Source: an uncultured Opitutia bacterium
GTDB taxonomy: Bacteria; Verrucomicrobiota; Verrucomicrobiia; Opitutales; UBA953
DNA: 35,723 nucleotides
NCBI GenBank assembly: GCA_903882335.1
Contig: CAIRWP010000153.1
Location: forward strand, 1 to 35,723
Reading direction: 5' to 3'
The notes beneath the pieces were generated by a model. That model was given only the letters and a program-made list of their open reading frames with translations, was not told the DNA's origin and searched no databases. Of the stretch, positions 30,260 to 35,723 are shown piece by piece. The translations under genes were made by a program, and so were the position numbers. How positions within the stretch are numbered: position 1 is the first letter of the stretch; the number at the start of each line of letters is the position of its first letter.

Positions 30260-31648
30260 TCAGAGGCGACCGACCGGACGCTTCCCGGCGTCGAGGGCGG
30301 CGCGTTCCTTCGCCGCCAGCTCCTTCAGCTGCGTCACGACTTCCGGGTGGGCGTCCTTGACGTCGTTGCGCTCGGCGGGATCGGCCTCGAGGTCGAACAG
30401 CGCGAAACCGATTTCTTTCTGCTGGGTCTTCATCGGGCCGCCGTCGTGTTCGGCGGGCTTCATGTCGTCGTAGCTGCGGTACGTGTGCGGCAGATGCAGT
30501 TTCCAGCGGCCTTGCCGGATCGCCTCCAGCTTGTCGCCGTAGTAATAAGGGAAGACCTCGCGCGCCACCGCGCTCTCGCCACGCAGGACCGGCAGGAAGG
30601 TGCGTCCGTCGATGGGCTTGGCCGGCGCCGGGGCGCCGCAGGCTTCGACCAACGTCGGCAGTAGGTCGAGATTCGCCGCGACCGCCCGGGTGGAGGAAGC
30701 GGGCTTCACCTTGCCCGGCCAGCGGATGATGAAAGGCACGCGCACGCCGCCCTCCCAGGTGGTGCCCTTGCCCTCGCGCAGACCGCCCGTCACGCCGGCA
30801 TGACGTCCGAAGTTAAGCCAAGGCCCGTTGTCGCTGGTGAAAATCACGATCGTATCCTGCGCGAGCCCCTTGCTCTCCAACGCATCGAGGACCCGACCGA
30901 CGGTATCATCCAGCTCCGCCAAGGTATCCGCGTAAGGCGTCGGCCCCTTGCCCTTGAAATCCTTGGAAGCGCCGAGCGGGGTGTGCGGCATCGACGTGGC
31001 CAGGTACAGGAAGAAGGGGCGGTCGATGGTATCCCGGATGAACTTCGTCGCGCGGAAGCCCTGCCGGACCGTCAGGAGATCCATATCTACCCAGTCCTCC
31101 AGCTCGCCGAAGGGCACGCCATCAACGATGCGCGGAAGCTTCGGGTACATCTTCTTGCGGGATACGTCCCCCGGGTAATACCCCAGCGGCCACATGTCGT
31201 TGGAATAGGGAATGATCAGCGACTCATCGAACCCTTGCTTGTTCGGCAGGAAGGTCAGGGCGTCGCCGAGGTGCCACTTGCCGACCACGCCGGTGCGGTA
31301 GCCGGCGCGCTGGAAGAGCTCCGCCACGGTCTCCTCTTCGTTATTGAGACCGAGCTTGGAGGCGGGCGGCAAAGCGGTCCCGCCCAGCCCCAGCCGATTG
31401 GGATAACAACCCGTCAGCAAGGCGCAGCGGGAGGAGGTGCAGACCGCCTGGGCCACGTAGAACTGCTCGAAGCGCATTCCCTGTTTGGCCAGCTGGTCGA
31501 TCCGCGGCGTCTTGTTCTGGGTGGAACCGTAGCAACCGAGGTCACCCCAGCCAAGGTCGTCGGCCATGATGAGCACGACATTGGGCGGCTTAGCCAGCAA
31601 CGAGCTGGCAAAAGCAATAAATAAGAGCCAGGCCGGGGTGCAGCGCAT
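30260..31648 (-). CDS. Secreted type I sulfatase with unusual CTSSR motif
   Basis: This 462-residue protein has a signal peptide (about 1-19, AWLLFIAFASSLLA). The sulfatase core includes MADDLGWGD (D30/D31), the modification segment C70-T-S-S-R74, VVGKWHLGD, FTSDNGPWLNFG and GGVRVPFIIRWPGK. The usual motif is C/S-x-P/A-x-R; here the third residue is Ser, which may slow or alter conversion of Cys to formylglycine. All other catalytic landmarks look intact and the length is normal (about 450-480). The N-acetylgalactosamine-6-sulfatase/arylsulfatase A group is the closest by feel; the substrate is not readable. It has its own promoter-like element just upstream and is not in an operon with the plus-strand sulfatase. 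Confidence 0.9.
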   Translation of the reverse strand: MRCTPAWLLFIAFASSLLAKPPNVVLIMADDLGWGDLGCYGSTQNKTPRIDQLAKQGMRFEQFYVAQAVCTSSRCALLTGCYPNRLGLGGTALPPASKLGLNNEEETVAELFQRAGYRTGVVGKWHLGDALTFLPNKQGFDESLIIPYSNDMWPLGYYPGDVSRKKMYPKLPRIVDGVPFGELEDWVDMDLLTVRQGFRATKFIRDTIDRPFFLYLATSMPHTPLGASKDFKGKGPTPYADTLAELDDTVGRVLDALESKGLAQDTIVIFTSDNGPWLNFGRHAGVTGGLREGKGTTWEGGVRVPFIIRWPGKVKPASSTRAVAANLDLLPTLVEACGAPAPAKPIDGRTFLPVLRGESAVAREVFPYYYGDKLEAIRQGRWKLHLPHTYRSYDDMKPAEHDGGPMKTQQKEIGFALFDLEADPAERNDVKDAHPEVVTQLKELAAKERAALDAGKRPVGRL

Positions 31649-31654
31649 GTAGTC

Positions 31655-31682
31655 CTTCTAGGCCACACCACGCTGATTCCAA
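31655..31682 (-). promoter_or_regulatory. Candidate promoter of the minus-strand sulfatase
   Basis: On the minus strand: TTGGAA (complement of 31677-31682), 16 bases, TAGAAG (complement of 31655-31660), then 6 bases to the ATG at 31648. Four of six bases match the consensus in each hexamer. Leaderless or near-leaderless transcription would follow. Confidence 0.35.
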
Positions 31683-31712
31683 GCCCTTATTAGGCGAGGG
31701 GACGCGACGCCT

Positions 31713-31988
31713 TCAGACCTGCAAACCGAGTTCCTTGCAGACGGCGGGGTGCTTCCGGGCCTTGGCCTTGAACTCATCGACCGAGAAATCCGCCACGATG
31801 AAGTCGCCGTAGCGGAGGCTCGGACACTTAGACTGCCCCGTCAGGGCGACCAGCTGACGCATTTCATGCATGCTGGCCACGACATCGCGGACGTCGAGCT
31901 TGACGCCTTGGGCCTCGAAGAAGGCCAGCGCCTCCGTGCACCAGGGGCATCCCGGCTTGGTGTAGAAAATCGGCAACGGCTGCGGCAT
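31713..31988 (-). CDS. Glutaredoxin-family protein
   Basis: This 91-residue thioredoxin-fold protein has the redox motif C14-P-W-C17 in YTKPGCPWC and a later CPSLRYGDFIVADFS stretch with the cis-proline. It reduces disulfides or glutathione adducts in the cytoplasm. CPWC differs from the commoner CPYC but is known in NrdH/glutaredoxin-like proteins. The start is the ATG at 31988, directly before the first beta strand; longer in-frame starts run through the divergent promoter region. It is 64 bases upstream of the sulfatase on the same strand and divergent from the mutarotase-like gene. Confidence 0.88.
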   Translation of the reverse strand: MPQPLPIFYTKPGCPWCTEALAFFEAQGVKLDVRDVVASMHEMRQLVALTGQSKCPSLRYGDFIVADFSVDEFKAKARKHPAVCKELGLQV

Positions 31989-32043
31989 GCCCCGAGCCAA
32001 GCGGCCGCGGGGCCCCCTGGCAAGCCCCGGCCCGGTTGGCGCG

Positions 32044-32072
32044 TTGACAGCCCCGCGGACCGGAGCCAGAAA
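32044..32072 (+). promoter_or_regulatory. Candidate promoter of the mutarotase-like gene
   Basis: A perfect -35 TTGACA (32044-32049) is followed 17 bases later by CAGAAA (32067-32072), a weak -10. The predicted transcript starts about 6 bases before the ATG at 32085. Confidence 0.4.
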
Positions 32073-32084
32073 ACGCCCCTTCCC

Positions 32085-33188
32085 ATGGAAACCATCCACG
32101 GCGCCCCTTCCTTCGTCCTGCGCACCCCCGAGGTCGAGCTCGCGGTGACCCGCACCGCCGGCCACCTCGCCCCGGTTCGCTTTCACCTCGGCGCCCTGAC
32201 GGCGTCGCCCTACTCGCTCTCGCCCTGGACGCCGACGGAGATCGACCCCTCCTTACCCAACCTCCTGCTCTACCTCCGCGGAGACTTCCTGTGCCTCCCC
32301 TTCGGCGGCCAGCAGAGCGGCCCGCCCCACGGCGACGTCGCCAACGCCGACTGGTCCCTCGTCGAACAGACCGGCAACCGCCTCCGCCTCCGCCAGACGG
32401 GCGCCGACACGGGCGCGACCGTGACGAAGACGCTGTCGCTGGTCCCCGGACACCACGCGGTCTACGCGGAGCATGTGATCGAGAACCTCTCTGGCCGCTG
32501 GAACTACGGCAACCACCCGGTCCTTGACCTTTCAGCCGTACCGGAAGGGACCGGTCGCATCGCGACCAGCGCTTTCCGGTTCGGCTCGGTTTACGCCGGC
32601 GAATTCTCCAACCCCGCCAACGGCGAGTCGGGCGCCCTCCGGCCCAACGCCCGCTTTTCCCACCTGGCGGCGGTGCCGACCAAGTCGGGCATGGACACCG
32701 ACCTGACCCGCTACCCCGCTCGCCCCGGCTACGATGACCTGATCATGCTGGTCAACGCCCCCGCGACGGAGGAGCAGCCGTTCGCCTGGACGGCCGTCAC
32801 CTTCCCGGGCTATGTCTGGTTCCAGCTGAAAGATGTCGCCGACTTCCCGGCCACGTTGTTCTGGCTCTCCAATGGCGGGCGCCCGGGCCACCCTTGGGAA
32901 AAGCGCCACCTGGGTCGCCTCGGCCTCGAGGAGGTCTGCTCGCACTTCTGCGACGGCGTCGATAGCGCGCGCGAGGATCGCCTGGCCGCCGACGGCGTCC
33001 CGACCAGCCGCGAATTCCACGCCGGCACCCCGGTGCGTCTGGCCATCATCCAGGGCGCCGTGGCGATCGGCCAGTCCTTCGGGCAGGTCCGCTCCATCAC
33101 CCCAGCCGGACCGGAGGCCGTCCGGATCACGGGCGAAAACGGCCAAACCCTTGAAGTCCCCCTTAATTGGGGCTTTTTGAAAGCCTGA
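32085..33188 (+). CDS. Galactose-mutarotase-fold protein (aldose-1-epimerase-like)
   Basis: This 367-residue protein has no signal peptide. Its strand-rich pattern fits the beta-sandwich sugar-binding superfamily of aldose 1-epimerases: LAVTRTAGHLAPVRFHL at the start, FLCLPFGG where mutarotases have NRxP-like residues, KTLSLVPGHHAVYAEHVIENLS in the middle, and WNYGNHPVLDL carrying the conserved histidine. It would bind or mutarotate a free sugar, or act as an accessory sugar-binding enzyme. Similarity is at superfamily level only. The start is the ATG at 32085, which sits just after a promoter-like element; the frame remains open upstream across the glutaredoxin gene without similarity. It is followed by a sugar-isomerase-like operon with a separate promoter. 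Confidence 0.65.
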   Translation: METIHGAPSFVLRTPEVELAVTRTAGHLAPVRFHLGALTASPYSLSPWTPTEIDPSLPNLLLYLRGDFLCLPFGGQQSGPPHGDVANADWSLVEQTGNRLRLRQTGADTGATVTKTLSLVPGHHAVYAEHVIENLSGRWNYGNHPVLDLSAVPEGTGRIATSAFRFGSVYAGEFSNPANGESGALRPNARFSHLAAVPTKSGMDTDLTRYPARPGYDDLIMLVNAPATEEQPFAWTAVTFPGYVWFQLKDVADFPATLFWLSNGGRPGHPWEKRHLGRLGLEEVCSHFCDGVDSAREDRLAADGVPTSREFHAGTPVRLAIIQGAVAIGQSFGQVRSITPAGPEAVRITGENGQTLEVPLNWGFLKA

Positions 33189-33206
33189 GGCCCGCTGACT
33201 CAATTC

Positions 33207-33235
33207 TTGTCCCCGCCCGCCGACTCCCCTAAATC
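33207..33235 (+). promoter_or_regulatory. Candidate promoter of the cupin-TIM-barrel-oxidoreductase operon
   Basis: TTGTCC (33207-33212), 17 bases, TAAATC (33230-33235). The leader that would follow (33236-33263) is almost pure pyrimidine, contains CCTCC twice, and has no Shine-Dalgarno. Confidence 0.35.
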
Positions 33236-33263
33236 CCACTTCCCCTCCCTTTCCCCCTCCCTC

Positions 33264-34535
33264 ATGTCCTCCCCCAAGATCGTCCAAGACTTGTCCACCA
33301 AGAAGAGCGGCGTCGCCCCGCTCGTGGCCAAGGAAATCGCCCGTACCGGCGGCCTGCTCCGCCTCGCCCCGTGCTGGGTGCCCCGCTCCTTCCTGCAGCC
33401 GGGCAAGCGCCTCAAGTTGCACCCCGATGACCTCTACGCGTTCGGCCTGAGCCGTGGCGGCATCGACGAGCGGTGGTTCGCCTCCACGACCGAAGCCGCC
33501 AACGACAACCGCACGGTCGACGAAGGCCTCTCCTACGTCGTCATCGGCAACACCCGCTTCACCCTGCACCAGGCCGTCAAGGAATGCGGCGCCGCCCTCA
33601 TCGGTTCCAAGATCTGGAGCAAGTATAAGAAGTGGCCCGTCTACTCCAAGTTCTTCGACAACATGGGTCCGATCCCGCACCACATGCACCAGAACGCCAA
33701 GCAGGCCAAGCTGCTCGGCCTCGAAGGCAAGCCGGAGTCGTACTACTTCCCGCCCCAGCATAACAACGTCGGCAACAACTTCCCCTACACGTTCATGGGC
33801 TTCGAGCCCGGCACGACCAAGGCCCAGGTCCGCGAGTGCATCGCCAACTGGCACAAGGGTGACAACAAGATCCTCGCCCTCTCCAAGGCGTACAAGCTCG
33901 AGCCCGGCACCGGCTGGCTCATCGACCCCTGCATCCTCCACGCTCCAGGTTCGCTCTGCACTTACGAGCCGCAGTGGGGTTCCGACGTGTTCGGCATGTA
34001 CCAGAACCTCGTCGAAGGCCGCGAAGTGCCGTGGGCCCTCCTCGTCAAGGACATGCCCAAGTCCAAGCATCAGGACGTCGACTTCATCGTGGACCAGCTC
34101 GACTGGGACAAGAACGTCGACCCGAATTTCAAGGACAACCACTACCTCGAGCCCGTCGTCTCCGTCGAGGGCAAGGGCTTCGTGGACAAGTGGATCGTCT
34201 ACGGCAAGGTCGACAAGTTCCAGTACTTCACCGCGAAGGAGCTGACCGTCGAACCGGGCGCCGAGTGCGTCATCACGGACAAGGGCGCCTACGGCCTGAT
34301 CTGCGTCCAGGGGTCCGGCACCATCAACGGCGAGGTCCTGAACAGCCCGAAGCTCATCCGCTTCAACGAACTGACCGAGGACGAATACTTCTGCACCGAG
34401 GACGGCGCCAGGAAGGGCGTCACCTTCCGCAACACCTCCACCACCGAGCCGCTGGTCTGCCTGCGCTACTTCGGCCCGGAAGTGAACCCGGACGCCCCGG
34501 CCATGGGCGCCTACAAGAAGGCCAAGAAGAAGTAA
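33264..34535 (+). CDS. Cupin-like protein of a sugar catabolic operon
   Basis: This 423-residue soluble protein is provisionally a cupin/phosphomannose-isomerase-like fold. A histidine cluster H139-H140-x-H142 (PIPHHMHQNAKQAK) and the later WLIDPCILHAPGSLCTYE give the metal-ligand pattern of a cupin barrel. A second barrel-like part near the C-terminus contains GLICVQGSGTINGE. An isomerase or sugar-binding role fits the next two genes, but I cannot name the family. The start is the ATG at 33264; an in-frame ATG at 33207 would add a Ser/Pro-rich stretch encoded by the pyrimidine tract. Codon use is strongly biased: lysine codons in its first 400 bases appear to be all AAG, suggesting high expression. 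Confidence 0.65.
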   Translation: MSSPKIVQDLSTKKSGVAPLVAKEIARTGGLLRLAPCWVPRSFLQPGKRLKLHPDDLYAFGLSRGGIDERWFASTTEAANDNRTVDEGLSYVVIGNTRFTLHQAVKECGAALIGSKIWSKYKKWPVYSKFFDNMGPIPHHMHQNAKQAKLLGLEGKPESYYFPPQHNNVGNNFPYTFMGFEPGTTKAQVRECIANWHKGDNKILALSKAYKLEPGTGWLIDPCILHAPGSLCTYEPQWGSDVFGMYQNLVEGREVPWALLVKDMPKSKHQDVDFIVDQLDWDKNVDPNFKDNHYLEPVVSVEGKGFVDKWIVYGKVDKFQYFTAKELTVEPGAECVITDKGAYGLICVQGSGTINGEVLNSPKLIRFNELTEDEYFCTEDGARKGVTFRNTSTTEPLVCLRYFGPEVNPDAPAMGAYKKAKKK

Positions 34536-34572
34536 GCCTTCGCCCACCACCCCCTCACCCCACCCCACCGTC

Positions 34573-35577
34573 ATGAAACTGCACAACGCGATGTGGCCCG
34601 GCCTCGTCGGCAAGGAGCCCAACACCGACCACCCCCCGATCGCCCTCGAGCGCATGCTCGACATGACCGTCGCCGCCAACGTCGACGGGCATAAGTTCGA
34701 CGGCGTCGACCTGTTCCTGTTCCACCCGCACACCGACCCCGACATCTCGACCGACGCCCTCAAGGCGATGGCCGACCAGATCGCGGGCCGCGGCCTCAAC
34801 GTCGGCTCCCTCGTGGCGCCGGTCTGGGGTGGCACCGTCGGCGACTCCGCGATGGGCACCGACGAGCAGCAGAAGAAGTTCCTCCTCGCCATCGAGAAGG
34901 CCTGCCGCATCGCCCAGCAGCTCAACCGCCATGGCGTCCGCAAGTACGGCCTCATCCGCGTGGACTCCGCCGAGTTCGGCGTGGCCAAGTGGCGCGAGAA
35001 CCCGAAGGCCAACACCGCCCGCATCGTCGACACCTTCAGGAAGGCCGCGCAGATCGCCGCCGACCACGGCGAGCGCCTCGCCGCCGAAGGCGAGATCTGC
35101 TGGGCCGGCATGCACTCCTGGAAGGCCATGCTCGACACCCTCGAAGGCGTCGGCATGCCCAAGCATTTCGGCTTCCAGGCCGACCTCGCCCACACCTACC
35201 TCTACCTGATGGGTTACAACGAGCCCGAGGCCGCCCTCCTTAAGGAAGGCTACACCCCGGAGCAGTTCTGGCCCGCCTACCGCGAGATGGTCTCCAAGCT
35301 CCGCCCCTGGACCTACGACTTCCACGTCGCCCAGAACGACGGCACCGTGCACGGCACCGGCTCACACGAGAAGACCGGCCGCCATTGCCAAGCCGACGAC
35401 GTCAACGGCAAGCTCGACATCGCCGCTTGCGCCAAAGTCTGGCTCGAAGGCGCCGCGGGTCGCGGCATGCAGCACATCTGCTGGGATGGTTGCATGTTCC
35501 CGAACGCCACGCTCGAGAACCCGAAGACCTGGAACACCATCCTCTCCGCGATGGTCAAGGTGAAGAAGGCACTCTGA
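34573..35577 (+). CDS. Xylose-isomerase-like TIM-barrel sugar isomerase/epimerase
   Basis: This 334-residue protein looks like an AP-endonuclease-2/xylose-isomerase-like TIM barrel. The segments GVDLFLFHP, LNVGSLVAPVWG, KYGLIRVDSAEFG, AEGEICWAGMHSW, HFGFQADLAHTYLYL and YDFHVAQNDG fall on successive strands and carry the Glu/Asp/His residues used for the metal. Such proteins isomerise or epimerise keto-sugars, or dehydrate inosose as IolE does. It lies 37 bases after the cupin gene and 45 bases before a Gfo/Idh/MocA oxidoreductase, a classic pairing in inositol and rare-sugar degradation. Codon bias is as strong as in the preceding gene. The leader is C-rich with three G in 37 bases and no Shine-Dalgarno. 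Confidence 0.82.
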   Translation: MKLHNAMWPGLVGKEPNTDHPPIALERMLDMTVAANVDGHKFDGVDLFLFHPHTDPDISTDALKAMADQIAGRGLNVGSLVAPVWGGTVGDSAMGTDEQQKKFLLAIEKACRIAQQLNRHGVRKYGLIRVDSAEFGVAKWRENPKANTARIVDTFRKAAQIAADHGERLAAEGEICWAGMHSWKAMLDTLEGVGMPKHFGFQADLAHTYLYLMGYNEPEAALLKEGYTPEQFWPAYREMVSKLRPWTYDFHVAQNDGTVHGTGSHEKTGRHCQADDVNGKLDIAACAKVWLEGAAGRGMQHICWDGCMFPNATLENPKTWNTILSAMVKVKKAL

Positions 35578-35622
35578 GCCGCCGACCTACCCGCCAACCG
35601 CTTACCGCCTACTCCTAACATC

Positions 35623-35723
35623 ATGTCTAAAGCCATTCGCATCGGTCTCATCGGTTACGGCTTCATGGGCCGCACCCACTCCAACGCCTACTCCCAGGTC
35701 GGTCACTTCTTCCCGAAGGACAA
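35623..35723 (+). CDS. Gfo/Idh/MocA-family oxidoreductase, 3' end cut by window
   Basis: Only the first 33 codons are inside the window. They show the N-terminal NAD(P)-binding pattern IRIGLIGYGFMGRTHSNAY, where G-x-G-x-x-G and the following R/H-S-N-A-Y are typical of Gfo/Idh/MocA dehydrogenases. These oxidise or reduce sugars and inositols with NAD(P). It follows the TIM-barrel isomerase by 45 bases and is probably the third gene of the operon. The ATG at 35623 is preceded by a C-rich leader with no Shine-Dalgarno. The remaining about 300 residues are not visible. Confidence 0.8.
   Translation, partial: MSKAIRIGLIGYGFMGRTHSNAYSQVGHFFPKD

Noticed and set aside
32532..35195. Open frame of about 890 codons on the minus strand opposite the mutarotase, cupin and TIM-barrel genes
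   Set aside because: It spans three genes and their gaps, shows Val/Glu/Leu/Asp shadow composition, and is explained by the strong C-ending codon bias of the plus-strand genes.
1..35723. tRNA, rRNA, CRISPR arrays, transposases, integrases and phage genes
   Set aside because: No direct-repeat arrays, transposase motifs or RNA-gene signatures were seen; gene gaps are too short for most of these.

Overview
The window is dense, G+C-rich bacterial chromosome, roughly two-thirds G+C by eye, and almost completely coding. I find 35 protein-coding genes, two of them cut by the window edges. I see no rRNA, tRNA, insertion sequence, CRISPR array or phage gene. No gap between genes exceeds 160 bases. 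The gene set points to a Gram-negative, probably Verrucomicrobiota (Opitutales-like) host: a DUF5069 protein, two secreted sulfatases, a YHYH protein, a HupE/UreJ_2 protein, an Mla lipid transporter with an LpxR-type outer-membrane enzyme, and an RF2 gene without the usual frameshift. The taxonomic call is inference from content, not from a marker search.

Layout. 1-4647 (+): a tightly packed sugar cluster of ROK-type kinase (left end cut), PIG-L deacetylase, nucleotidyltransferase, NahK-like anomeric kinase and NAD-dependent epimerase. It reads as a salvage route from a free (amino)sugar to a nucleotide sugar. 8235-4637 (-): a four-gene operon of LpxR-like lipid A deacylase, Ppx/GppA, SCO-type copper/thiol protein and an unknown secreted protein. 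8328-15211 (+): MlaE-MlaF-MlaD-PqiC-like lipoprotein, which together make an inter-membrane lipid transporter. These run by 1-4 base overlaps or gaps into DUF5069, a divergent SpoU methyltransferase, an unknown soluble protein and an AmpG-like permease. 17767-15212 (-): M16 peptidase. 17926-22570 (+): prfB, an unknown ATP-grasp-like protein, and a DsbD-like reductase with a shuffled domain order, ended by a strong bidirectional terminator. 24479-22648 (-): a MoeB/ThiF-rhodanese fusion and an OmpA/Pal-like lipoprotein. 24571-25825 (+): ruvX-truA.

25826-30253 (+) is the most unusual part. A YHYH protein, a sulfatase, a PEBP (YbhB-like) protein and a HupE/UreJ_2 membrane protein are all exported. 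The first three end in Gly/Pro/Lys-rich tails. The YHYH and PEBP genes are each preceded by the same rare AT-rich site, CTTAA-N7-TTAAG. A second sulfatase and a glutaredoxin follow on the minus strand. 32085-35723 (+) holds a mutarotase-fold protein and then a strongly codon-biased operon (cupin-like protein, TIM-barrel isomerase, Gfo/Idh/MocA oxidoreductase) that runs off the right edge.

Across the window, start codons almost never have a Shine-Dalgarno sequence. Several genes instead have -10-like elements a few bases from the start codon, or C-rich G-poor leaders. Translation here probably relies largely on leaderless or SD-independent initiation.
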